Assembly: GCA_009692345.1 (NCBI GenBank)
Contig: SHZI01000009.1
Location: 1 to 46,382 of the forward strand
DNA: 46,382 nt
Source of the DNA: Gammaproteobacteria bacterium
Lineage (GTDB): Bacteria; Pseudomonadota; Gammaproteobacteria; Steroidobacterales; GCA-2729495
Reading direction: 5' to 3'
In this document: piece by piece, positions 1 to 7,392 of the stretch
How the letters are laid out: each line of letters opens with the position of its first letter
How positions within the stretch are numbered: the stretch's first letter is position 1
Notes under the pieces: generated by a model
Databases searched by the model: none
Told to the model about the DNA's origin: nothing
The model's input: only the letters and a program-made list of their open reading frames with translations
Program-made: the position numbers and the translations under genes

Positions 1-1817
1 TCCTGCACGGCGAGGACCAGCGTGCCCGGGCCGCCGTGCACGCCGTAGGCCGGCCCGAGGTCGGCCACCCGGATCGATTCCAGCTGGGGAAACGCCGCCG
101 AGCACGCCGTTCGCAGCGCCTCGGCCGCCCCGGGGGAGTCGGAATGGGCGATGGCCAGACGCAGCAGGGTGTCGCCGGACTTCAGCAGCCGGTCCTGGGT
201 GGCGATCCTGATGAGGGCAGAAACCCGATCACCGCCCCGGCCCAGTACGCCGCGCACCTTCAAGCCTTTTTGGGGGTCGATGCCCAGGATGTAACTGATC
301 GGCAGCATCCGGGCCAGCCAGCGCCAGGGCTTGGGAATGCGCCCGCCCCGTACCGCGTAGCTCAGGTCCGGCAGGATGGCGTAGGTCCGGGTGTGGGCCA
401 CGGCGCGTTCCACTGCCGCGATGACTTCCGTGGCGGACTTGCCGGCCTGCGCATTCTCGGCCGCGCAGAGCACGATCAGCCCCTGGCCGACGGAGGCGTT
501 CTTGCTGTCCACCACCGTCAGCTGATCCGGCTTGCTCATCCGGCCTGCGGCAGACATGGCTGCCTGGTAAGTGCCGCTGAGGCGCGCCGTGAGGCTGATG
601 GCCACGACGTGCTCGAAGTGGGACGACAGCAGTTCATAGGCGCGGCGGAAATCCCCGGGCGGGGGCTGGGACGTCTTCGGGTGTATCGGGTTGCGGGCCA
701 GCTCGGCCCAGAAACCTGCCGCGGACATCCCGACCTTGTCGAGATGGCTTTCGTTACCAAAGGTCACCCGCAGGGGCACCATCTGGATCCCGAACTCGTC
801 CCAGGTGGTGAGGGGCAGGTCGGCGCCCGAGTCGGACACGATGGCTACGCGCCGCCCATCGGCCTGGAGCGAGCGTTCCTGACGGTGCATATCGTCCGCC
901 TTCTCCGCGGAGACCCGGCCGTAGCGGCGGGCGATGGTGAAGGCCTGCGCGGGGTCATTGACGTGCACGTGCAGCCGGGCCTTGGTCGCGCTGCCGACCA
1001 CCACGACACTGCTGCCGACCTGGGCCAGCTCCGCGCGCAGTCCGTCCCTGTCCACGGGGCTGCCGATCACCAGGCACTCGGTGCAGTAGCGGTGCTCCGG
1101 CGGACCCGTGTGGCTCAGCTCCGCGGAGCTCCGGGCCGACGGGTCGCCCTCGTCGGCCACGGCCATGGCGGGCGCCAGCCCCGGTTCCAGCGCATCGGCC
1201 ATCCCTTCGAGTAGCACCAGCAACCCCCGCGCGCCGGCGTCTTCCACGCCGGCGTTGCGCATTGATGCCAGGGTCTGGCGGGTCGTATCCACCGCTTCCC
1301 GCGCCTTTTTGAGCAGCGACGTCAGCAGCGTCAGAAAGTCGGAATGCTCGGGTAGTTGGCCGGGCGCCACCGCGGCGGCAATATCGCGCATCACGGTGAG
1401 CACGGTGCCTTCGGCCGGATTCTGGATGGAGTTGCGCGCGCAGCTTTCCGCACTGGCCAGGGCCAGGGCCAGTTCATTGGGCCGGACGCGATAGTGACCA
1501 GCCAGTGACTCGCTGAGACCCTGCAGGTACTGGGCGAAGATGGCACCGGAATTGCCCCGCGCGCCGTCGAGGGCGGCGTCCGCCGCCGCTGCCAGCATCT
1601 CGCCCGCGTGGCGCGTGCTGGTGTTGGACACGCGCTCCCCGACCGCCGTGAAGGTCAGCGCCAGATTGGTGCCGGTGTCCCCGTCCGGCACCGGGTAGAC
1701 GTTGATCCGGTCCAGGTGGCCGCGCTCACCGATGAGCCGGGCGATACCGCCGAGCAGCAGCCGCTGGAAACGGCGGCCGTCCAGGTAGGCGACGCGCGGG
1801 GGGCGGCGGAGGCTCAT
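1..1817 (-). CDS. DAK2/DhaL-DegV fusion protein (FakA-FakB-like fatty acid kinase), 3' end outside window
   Basis: Translated from the minus strand: 605 codons are visible and the frame is still open at the window edge. The N-terminus (residues about 10-200) is a DhaL/FakA kinase domain with YPVPDGDTGTN at 41-51 and ARGNSGAIFAQYLQG at 86-100. A FakA middle-domain-like part follows (YCTECLVIG, then LHVHVNDP and KADDMHRQ). From about residue 320 a DegV/FakB lipid-binding domain begins (VAIVSDSGADLP, then TSQPPPGDF, SLTARLSGTYQAA, LSYAVRGGRIP). In Firmicutes FakA phosphorylates fatty acids carried by a separate FakB; here the acyl carrier seems to replace the FakA C-terminal domain in one chain. 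The ATG overlaps the gspB stop in an ATGA, so the two are probably translationally coupled. Domain assignment is confident. Fatty-acid kinase activity is inferred from family. Confidence 0.85.
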   Translation of the reverse strand, partial: MSLRRPPRVAYLDGRRFQRLLLGGIARLIGERGHLDRINVYPVPDGDTGTNLALTFTAVGERVSNTSTRHAGEMLAAAADAALDGARGNSGAIFAQYLQGLSESLAGHYRVRPNELALALASAESCARNSIQNPAEGTVLTVMRDIAAAVAPGQLPEHSDFLTLLTSLLKKAREAVDTTRQTLASMRNAGVEDAGARGLLVLLEGMADALEPGLAPAMAVADEGDPSARSSAELSHTGPPEHRYCTECLVIGSPVDRDGLRAELAQVGSSVVVVGSATKARLHVHVNDPAQAFTIARRYGRVSAEKADDMHRQERSLQADGRRVAIVSDSGADLPLTTWDEFGIQMVPLRVTFGNESHLDKVGMSAAGFWAELARNPIHPKTSQPPPGDFRRAYELLSSHFEHVVAISLTARLSGTYQAAMSAAGRMSKPDQLTVVDSKNASVGQGLIVLCAAENAQAGKSATEVIAAVERAVAHTRTYAILPDLSYAVRGGRIPKPWRWLARMLPISYILGIDPQKGLKVRGVLGRGGDRVSALIRIATQDRLLKSGDTLLRLAIAHSDSPGAAEALRTACSAAFPQLESIRVADLGPAYGVHGGPGTLVLAVQ

Positions 1818-2509
1818 CGTCGGGCCAGAGTAAACCGTCGGCCCTGATAGGCCAGGATGACGCCGTCCCTGGTGATGCTTTCGACCGTCGGTCCTGCGCT
1901 GAGCTGACCGCCTTCTTTGTACTTGCGGGAGCTGATGACGACAAAGCGGTTGCCCGGTTTAGCGCTGTACACGTGGAGATCAAGGTTAAGGAGGGGAATG
2001 CTCAGGGCCCCGGTGCCGATCAGCTCTTCTGCCGTCGGGAGATCGTTGCCCGCGAGAATCCGCGACGGCGTGGCCGGCATCGCGACAGGGGCGACCGCTG
2101 GTGCGGGAGGCTGTGGCAGCGGGACCGGAGGGGCCTCCGCGACTGCCTGTGGTTCGGGCATAAACTCGACGTCGACGTCTGTATCGGGCTCGAGCAGCGG
2201 TTCACCGAACTCTGCTTCCCGCGCCAGAGGGCGAATGGCCGGCGCCGGCGCTGCCGCCGTTGCTGGCGTTTCCGCTGCTGGGCCTGACGATGCGGGGACC
2301 GACGCCGCAGTTTCCGGCCGGGCACCAGCACGCCCAAACCACTGCACACCCATCAGCACCACGTTGGCGGCCAGGATGGCCGCGAGAATGGGGACCCAGA
2401 CGCTCTGGCGAACGCGACGGCCGGCGTAGCGGACGTCGGCGAGGCCCGGCGCGGCGGTTCTCTGCCGCTCGGCATCGCTCTTGCGTAAGGCATCGAGAAT
2501 GAAGGACAT
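1814..2509 (-). CDS. gspB: GspB-type general secretion pathway protein
   Basis: The 231-residue protein opens with the GspB signature MSFILDALRKSDAERQR. It has one membrane segment at about residues 36-55, a long Ala/Pro-rich periplasmic linker, and a C-terminal T2SSB domain ending in ITRDGVILAYQGRRFTLARR. GspB works with the GspA ATPase to help the type II secretin assemble through peptidoglycan. It lies 6 bp downstream of gspA on the same strand and overlaps the kinase gene by 4 bp. No other type II secretion genes are in the window, so its partner secretin would be encoded elsewhere; GspA/GspB pairs also occur apart from main gsp operons. Confidence 0.88.
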   Translation of the reverse strand: MSFILDALRKSDAERQRTAAPGLADVRYAGRRVRQSVWVPILAAILAANVVLMGVQWFGRAGARPETAASVPASSGPAAETPATAAAPAPAIRPLAREAEFGEPLLEPDTDVDVEFMPEPQAVAEAPPVPLPQPPAPAVAPVAMPATPSRILAGNDLPTAEELIGTGALSIPLLNLDLHVYSAKPGNRFVVISSRKYKEGGQLSAGPTVESITRDGVILAYQGRRFTLARR

Positions 2510-2515
2510 GGTGCG

Positions 2516-4231
2516 TTAGTTGGCCAGGGCGAGGCGGGGCATCTCGCCGTCGCCCAGATCCGAGTTGATGGCCACCTGGGTGGCATGGCCGGCCATCCCG
2601 TCCACCGGGAGGCGGCGGTCCCGCTGATAGTCCCGAACCCGGCCCGCCAGCGCGTCGTCATAGAGATCCGAGTCCATCGGTTCTGCGGGTTTCCCCTGAA
2701 TGCGGGCCAGGCTCGCCCGCAACCACCGGACGTCCGGATCCCGCATCCCGGGCAGGAACGACTTGACCGCCCTGGTGCCCGGGCGCCACAGGAGCAGGGA
2801 CTCGCCAAACCACAGCTGTTCAAGTTCCTGGCTGGCTACCCGGAACTCCGTGCCACCGATGTTGAGCAGGGCGGTCTGCGGACCCAGACCGGCCAGGACG
2901 ACCTGATGGGGATCGTTGTTGCTGTCCCGCAGGGTGAGGATGGCTGGCAGGCCCAGGGTGCGGACCTGGTCCAGCGTGCCTCGCTGGTACAGGCAATACA
3001 GGCCCCGTTCCTTCGCCTGCACGCAGGGCTGTTTCGTCTGGCGGCTCAAGTCCACGTTCCACAGCCGGAACAGGGCGCTGAAGGCGGTGTCGGTGCCGGT
3101 CTGGCCGATGTTTGCCTTCAGCAGCGGCGCCAGCGGCACCGCCGGGGTCCCCGTGTCCGCTACTGCCAGCGGCGCGGCCAGCGGCGCGGCCAGAGGTGCG
3201 GCCAGAGGTGCGGCCAGAGGTGCCTTGAGCGGCACTGAGGATTTACCGGCCGGGTCGTTCGCCACCAAAGCTGCTGCCGGTCCGGGGTCCTGGTTGATCC
3301 GGAACCACTGGAGACCGGCGAACCCGGAGGCCAGGACGATCAGCAGACCCGCCGCCCCGAGGCCCACGAGCGCTGCCGGGTGAGCCCACCAGGGCCGCTG
3401 CCACCAGCTGAAGCCCGCCGGAGGCCGGTCGTAGACTTCTGCCACGGCGGCCCGGACGAGTTCGGGCGTCACCTCGCGCTCTTCCAGCGTGTAGGCGCCC
3501 AGCAGCGCCCGGTCGGCAATCACGTTGATCATCCGGGGAACGCCGCCGGAAAGGCGGAACAGGTCCCGCTTGGCCGCCGTCGAGAAGATCGGCCCGATGG
3601 CCCCCGCCACCTTGAGGCGGTGGTCGATATAGGCAGCCGTTTCGTCCCGGGTCAGCGGCTCCAGGTGATAGCGGCCGGTGATGCGCTGGGCCAGCTGCCG
3701 CATGTCATTGCGAGCCAGCAGCTCCCGCAGCTCCGGCTGGCCGATCAGGATAATCTGCAGCAGCTTTTGCTTGGCGGTTTCCAGGTTCGTCAGCAGCCGA
3801 ACCTGTTCCAGGACGTCGACCCGCAGGTTCTGGGCCTCGTCCACGATCAGGATCGTGCGGCGCCCCAGGCTGTGATTCTTGAGCAGATAGGCGTTGAGCG
3901 CGTCGGTCAGCGCCTTGATGCTGTTCCGTTGTTCCGGCAGCTCGACGTGGAGTTCCGCGCAGATCGAGCTCAGGAACTCGACGCGGGACAACTGGGAGTT
4001 CAGGACCACCGCCACGTCGGCAAAGTCGGGAAGCTGCTGCAGCAGGCTGCGGACCAGGGTGGTCTTGCCCGTGCCAACTTCCCCCGTCAGCTGAATGAAG
4101 CCGCCGCTCTCCTTGACCCCGTAGATCAGGTGGGCAAGCGCCTCCGCGTGCCGCTCGCTCATGTAGAGGTAGCGGGGATCGGGCGTGATCGAGAAGGGCT
4201 TCTCGTTAAGGCCGAAGAAACTGCTATACAT
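2516..4231 (-). CDS. gspA: GspA/ExeA-type AAA+ ATPase with peptidoglycan-binding domain
   Basis: 571 residues. The N-terminal AAA+ (ExeA-like) module starts MYSSFFGLNEKPFSITPDP and has Walker A GEVGTGKTT (50-58) and Walker B ILIVDEAQ (127-134). A membrane helix lies at about 286-309. A periplasmic part contains a linker of repeated APLA units coded by 12-bp tandem repeats, and a C-terminal peptidoglycan-binding fold (VRDYQRDRRLPVDGMAGHAT) ends the chain. Known role: with GspB it remodels or binds peptidoglycan so that the outer-membrane secretin can multimerise. gspB follows after 6 bp. The start is the ATG at 4231, which matches the usual family N-terminus. The APLA array is the unusual element and could vary in length between strains. 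Confidence 0.9.
   Translation of the reverse strand: MYSSFFGLNEKPFSITPDPRYLYMSERHAEALAHLIYGVKESGGFIQLTGEVGTGKTTLVRSLLQQLPDFADVAVVLNSQLSRVEFLSSICAELHVELPEQRNSIKALTDALNAYLLKNHSLGRRTILIVDEAQNLRVDVLEQVRLLTNLETAKQKLLQIILIGQPELRELLARNDMRQLAQRITGRYHLEPLTRDETAAYIDHRLKVAGAIGPIFSTAAKRDLFRLSGGVPRMINVIADRALLGAYTLEEREVTPELVRAAVAEVYDRPPAGFSWWQRPWWAHPAALVGLGAAGLLIVLASGFAGLQWFRINQDPGPAAALVANDPAGKSSVPLKAPLAAPLAAPLAAPLAAPLAVADTGTPAVPLAPLLKANIGQTGTDTAFSALFRLWNVDLSRQTKQPCVQAKERGLYCLYQRGTLDQVRTLGLPAILTLRDSNNDPHQVVLAGLGPQTALLNIGGTEFRVASQELEQLWFGESLLLWRPGTRAVKSFLPGMRDPDVRWLRASLARIQGKPAEPMDSDLYDDALAGRVRDYQRDRRLPVDGMAGHATQVAINSDLGDGEMPRLALAN
3171..3230. repeat. 12-bp tandem repeat inside gspA
   Basis: About 4.5 units of GGYGCGGCCAGM, in phase with the gspA frame, encode repeated APLA tetrapeptides in the periplasmic linker. 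The central copies are identical or differ at one or two positions. Because the unit is 12 bp, copy-number change would alter linker length without breaking the frame. Confidence 0.85.
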
Positions 4232-4261
4232 CCCGGCCCAGCCTAGCAGCCTGGCAGCCTG

Positions 4262-5155
4262 TCAGGCTCGCTGGCGGAGCACGATATAGCGGGCCGCCCA
4301 GCGGAGGCCGTCGTACCCGGGACCAAAGGCCCCGAGCGCGTCCAGGGCTTGCAGCAGCAGCTCATCAGCCCGCTGCCGGGCCCGGAGCATGCCGAACAGG
4401 TGGGGATAGGTGGCCTTGTCCTTGGCCTGGTCTGAGCCGCCAGTCTTGCCGGTTTCGGCCGTAGACCCCTCAATGTCCAGAATGTCGTCCCGCACCTGGA
4501 AGGCCAGGCCCAGGGCGTCCACGAACCGCTCAAGGGCGTGGAGCGTGGCATCCGGCACCGCCGTGGCGCAGCTCGCTGCCGCCAGGACGCTGGCCCGTAG
4601 CAGTCGGCCGGTCTTGAGCCGGTAGATGTGTTCCAGCTCGGCGGGATCAAGCCGACGGCCTTCCGCTGCCAGGTCCATGGACTGTCCGCCGGCCATGCCG
4701 TTGGAGCCGCAGGCATCCGCGATCAGGGCCACCAGCTTGACCTGGGCGGCCGGCATGCCGATCAGCGCCGGCTGGGTGGCCAGCATTTCAAAGGCGAGGG
4801 GCTGCATCGCATCCGCGGCGAGGATCGCCGTGGCCTCATCGAACGCCCGGTGCGCGGTGGGCCGCCCCCGCCGGAGGTCGTCGTTGTCCATGGCCGGCAG
4901 ATCGTCGTGGATCAGCGAGAAGGCGTGCATGAGCTCGATCGCGGCTGCCGGGGCATCGAGCACCTCCGGCGGGACCAGCAGGGCTTCGCCGGTCGCGTAG
5001 ACGAGCAGGGGGCGGATGCGCTTGCCGCCCCCCAGCGCGGCATAGCGCATGGCTTCGTGCAGCCGGCGGGGTGCCACTTCAGCCGCAGGCAGGTGGTGAT
5101 CAAGGACACGTTCGATGCGTGCTACATACTCATCAGCGCGGCTGGCAAAGCTCAT
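4262..5155 (-). CDS. ispA: Farnesyl diphosphate synthase (IspA-type polyprenyl synthetase)
   Basis: 297 residues. Both aspartate-rich motifs are present: HDDLPAMDNDD (first, metal/allylic substrate) and FQVRDDILDIEGS (second), with GGGKRIRPLLVY, KTGRLLRASV and GGSDQAKDKATYPHLFG. It condenses IPP with DMAPP and then GPP to give FPP in the cytoplasm. I chose the ATG at 5155 (MSFASRADEYVARIE) because homologues begin near this point; a longer in-frame opening to 5275 encodes Arg/Pro-rich sequence without family character. It diverges from mvaD across 137 bp, so the gene that consumes IPP sits beside genes that make it. There is no gene for xseB or dxs next to it, unlike many Gammaproteobacteria where ispA is in an xseB-ispA-dxs group. 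Confidence 0.93.
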   Translation of the reverse strand: MSFASRADEYVARIERVLDHHLPAAEVAPRRLHEAMRYAALGGGKRIRPLLVYATGEALLVPPEVLDAPAAAIELMHAFSLIHDDLPAMDNDDLRRGRPTAHRAFDEATAILAADAMQPLAFEMLATQPALIGMPAAQVKLVALIADACGSNGMAGGQSMDLAAEGRRLDPAELEHIYRLKTGRLLRASVLAAASCATAVPDATLHALERFVDALGLAFQVRDDILDIEGSTAETGKTGGSDQAKDKATYPHLFGMLRARQRADELLLQALDALGAFGPGYDGLRWAARYIVLRQRA

Positions 5156-5195
5156 GAACAGGGGATCGCGAGTGGGAAACAGGCCTACAGGATAG

Positions 5196-5211
5196 TGGCT
5201 CCCGCGGGAGC
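5196..5211. repeat. GC-rich perfect palindrome in the ispA/mvaD intergenic region
   Basis: GCTCCCGCGGGAGC (5198-5211) is a perfect 14-bp palindrome between the divergent genes. It is followed 20-40 bp later by paired CCGCGG motifs. It may be a hairpin in a leader transcript or a site for a dimeric regulator. No function can be assigned. Confidence 0.5.
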
Positions 5212-5227
5212 GAGCCAACCCTCGGGC

Positions 5228-5233
5228 TATAAT
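5228..5233 (+). promoter_or_regulatory. Consensus -10 hexamer upstream of mvaD
   Basis: A perfect TATAAT lies 59 bp upstream of the mvaD start in otherwise GC-rich DNA. No good -35 hexamer is visible 16-18 bp upstream (the position reads CGGGAG), so this is only a candidate sigma-70 promoter. The predicted leader would contain the CCGCGG-rich stretch at 5241-5260. Confidence 0.4.
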
Positions 5234-5292
5234 TTGGCCCCGCCGCGGCCCCCGCCGCGGTCTGGCAGCCATCAACCCGGCGAGGAGTGCCG

Positions 5293-6264
5293 ATGCGGGC
5301 GGTAGCGATCGCGCACCCCAACGTGGCCCTCGTCAAGTACTGGGGCAAGAGGGCCCGTGCGGGTAATCTGCCGGCCACGGGCTCGCTGTCCCTGGTCCTT
5401 GGTGGACTTTCAACGGAAACCAGCGTGACCTTTGACCCGTCCCTCGGGCGCGACCGGGTCCTGCTGGATGGCCGGGAGGATGCGGAGACCACAGCCCGCG
5501 TCAGCGCCTGCCTTGATCTGCTGCGGCAGGAAGCCGGGGTCAGCACGCCGGCGTTCGTGGAGTCCCGCAATGATTTCCCCACGGGCGCTGGTCTTGCGTC
5601 GTCGGCGTCCGGGTTTGCGGCGCTGGTTACGGCCGGGGCAGGAGCCCTGGGCCTGCAACTCCCTGCCCAGCGCCTGGCCGAAATTGCCCGGCTGGGCTCC
5701 GGGTCCGCACCCCGTTCCCTCCTGGGCGGCGTGGTCTTGCTCCGGAATCGGGAAGCAACGACGGTCTGCGAGCAGATCGCGGCGGCTGCCGACTGGCCCC
5801 TGGAGATTGTCGTGGCCGTCACGACGTCGGGACCGAAGGCGGTCAGTTCCCGGATCGGCATGGCCCAGAGCGAGCAGACCTCGCCGTTCTATGACGCCTG
5901 GGTAGAGACCCATGCCGCGGACCTCGATACCGGCCTCGCAGCCGTGCGCCACCGGGATTTCCCGGCACTGGCCGCCATCGCCGAGCACAACTGCCTCAAA
6001 ATGCACGCTGTAATGCTGACGACGCGGCCGCCGCTGCTTTACTGGATGCCGGCAACGTTGGCCTGTCTGCACAAGATTCAGGAATTGCGTCGAGACGGCG
6101 TGCCCGTGTTTTTTACCGTCGACGCTGGTCCCCAGGTGAAGGCGGTCTGCCTGCCGGGCGCCGCGGACGACGTCGCTGTGGTGCTGGGTAAACTACCGGG
6201 CGTACTGCAGATTCTGCGCAGCCCACTGGGTGAGGGGGCCCGCCTGCGTGGCAACGCTGATTGA
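5293..6264 (+). CDS. mvaD: Diphosphomevalonate decarboxylase
   Basis: 323 residues of the GHMP superfamily. It has the MvaD N-terminus AHPNVALVKYWGKR, then LPATGSLSLVL, the phosphate-binding loop TGAGLASSASGFAAL, and RLGSGSAPRSLLGG. The C-terminal part reads FFTVDAGPQVKAVC, with the Asp expected in the decarboxylase active site. It converts mevalonate diphosphate to IPP with ATP hydrolysis, the last step of the mevalonate pathway. The ATG at 5293 is preceded by GAGGAG at 5282-5287 with 5-bp spacing; an upstream GTG at 5287 would lie inside that site and is not preferred. The downstream phosphomevalonate kinase gene overlaps its 3' end. Confidence 0.93.
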   Translation: MRAVAIAHPNVALVKYWGKRARAGNLPATGSLSLVLGGLSTETSVTFDPSLGRDRVLLDGREDAETTARVSACLDLLRQEAGVSTPAFVESRNDFPTGAGLASSASGFAALVTAGAGALGLQLPAQRLAEIARLGSGSAPRSLLGGVVLLRNREATTVCEQIAAAADWPLEIVVAVTTSGPKAVSSRIGMAQSEQTSPFYDAWVETHAADLDTGLAAVRHRDFPALAAIAEHNCLKMHAVMLTTRPPLLYWMPATLACLHKIQELRRDGVPVFFTVDAGPQVKAVCLPGAADDVAVVLGKLPGVLQILRSPLGEGARLRGNAD

Positions 6265-7390
6265 AGCCCGGGCCCCGGGCAAGCTGGTGATTGTCGGCGA
6301 GTACGCAGTGCTGGCCGGGGCGCCCGGTTTGGCCGTCGCCGTCGACGTGCGGGCGGAAGCCCGGATCACGTCACTCGCCGGGTCGGGCAATCAGCTGGTC
6401 ATCCCCGACACGGGCGAGAGCTTCCGGTTTCGCTGGATGCCGGGGAGCGGTCCCCGGTGGGAAGGGGATTCGCCCGGGGCCTTTGGCCTGCCGCTGGAAG
6501 TCTGCGGGGAAATTCTGACTGCCCGGGGCCTCCTGCCCCGCGCCTCGGAACTACCAGTCTCCCGGATCGAGCTGACGACCGCTGCTTTTCACCAGACCTC
6601 CAGCGATGGCCAGCGGGTAAAGCTGGGCCTGGGCTCGAGCGCGGCCATTGTGGTGGCCCTTACGGGTGCTCTGCTGCGCCTGGCCGGGGATCCGGTCCTT
6701 AGCCAGGAAGAACTCACCGCCATCTGTTGTGAGGCCCACCGGCGCCTCCAGGGAGGCATGGGCAGCGGGGTCGATGTAGCCACCGCGATTACGGGCGGCA
6801 CGGTGGCCATCGCCTTCAATCGCCAGGCCGGACCGGACGCCCCGGTACCCCAGGCCCAGCCCGTGTCCTGGCCCCGGCGGCTGAGTCTCGTGGCGGTCTG
6901 GTCTGGCGCGAGTGCCTCGACGCCGGCAATGCTCGGCCGTCTGCGCGCCTTTCGCGAGAGCGATGCCGCGCGTTTCGCGAGCCACATGGAGCGCCTCGGG
7001 GCGAACGCCGGTCAGGCCGTCGCTGCCTGGCGGGCTGAAGACCTCGGTAGCCTGTTCAGCGCCATCACGGGTTATGAGTCCGGACTCCGGCAGCTCGATG
7101 CAGCGGCGGGCATTGGCATTTTTTCTCCGAGCCACGAACGGCTGCGGGAGATCGCCCTGAAGCACGGTGCGGTGTACAAACCCTCCGGCGCCGGCGGGGG
7201 AGACTTCGGGATCGCCCTGACGGACTCCCGCACGGTGGCCCAGGCGCTGCGTGCCGGGTATGCGGCGGCTGGCGTTGCCGTGCTGGACGCGGAACTGTGT
7301 GCGCCGGGACTCAGCGTTCGCGGGAGCGGCACCCGCCGGAATCTGGCCGGCCCCGGCCAGATTCCCGGCCAGATTCCCGGCCAGAGCTGA
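6248..7390 (+). CDS. mvaK2: Phosphomevalonate kinase
   Basis: 380 residues, GHMP kinase fold. Motifs: ARAPGKLVIVGEYAVLAG near the start, the ATP loop KLGLGSSAAIVVALTGALL, GGMGSGVDVATAITGG, and the C-terminal KPSGAGGGDFGIAL. The last motif is typical of phosphomevalonate rather than mevalonate kinase. It would phosphorylate phosphomevalonate to the diphosphate used by MvaD. The GTG at 6248 places the conserved APGKL motif at the usual distance and gives a 17-bp overlap with mvaD; an alternative in-frame GTG at 6230 adds six residues. It converges with mvaS with 2 bp between stop codons. The C-terminus ends in three short GQIP-type repeats coded by 12-bp units. A mevalonate kinase identity is less likely but not excluded without alignment. 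Confidence 0.82.
   Translation: MATLIEARAPGKLVIVGEYAVLAGAPGLAVAVDVRAEARITSLAGSGNQLVIPDTGESFRFRWMPGSGPRWEGDSPGAFGLPLEVCGEILTARGLLPRASELPVSRIELTTAAFHQTSSDGQRVKLGLGSSAAIVVALTGALLRLAGDPVLSQEELTAICCEAHRRLQGGMGSGVDVATAITGGTVAIAFNRQAGPDAPVPQAQPVSWPRRLSLVAVWSGASASTPAMLGRLRAFRESDAARFASHMERLGANAGQAVAAWRAEDLGSLFSAITGYESGLRQLDAAAGIGIFSPSHERLREIALKHGAVYKPSGAGGGDFGIALTDSRTVAQALRAGYAAAGVAVLDAELCAPGLSVRGSGTRRNLAGPGQIPGQIPGQS
7352..7386. repeat. 12-bp tandem repeat at the 3' end of mvaK2
   Basis: Just under three copies of CCCGGCCAGATT run up to the stop codon and encode a PGQI repeat tail. They lie outside the conserved kinase core and probably reflect replication slippage. Confidence 0.8.
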
Positions 7391-7392
7391 GG

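Noticed and set aside
36-1214. Long plus-strand open frame of 392 codons
   Set aside because: It is antisense to the DhaL-DegV fusion gene, whose protein has clear family motifs. The plus frame is Arg/Gly/His-rich with no domain, typical of high-GC shadow frames.
3380-4246. Plus-strand open frame of 288 codons
   Set aside because: Antisense to the gspA ATPase domain and without recognisable motifs.
6248-7390. Mevalonate kinase instead of phosphomevalonate kinase
   Set aside because: The C-terminal SGAGGGDFGIAL and N-terminal GEYAVL patterns fit phosphomevalonate kinase better. Not fully excluded without alignment.
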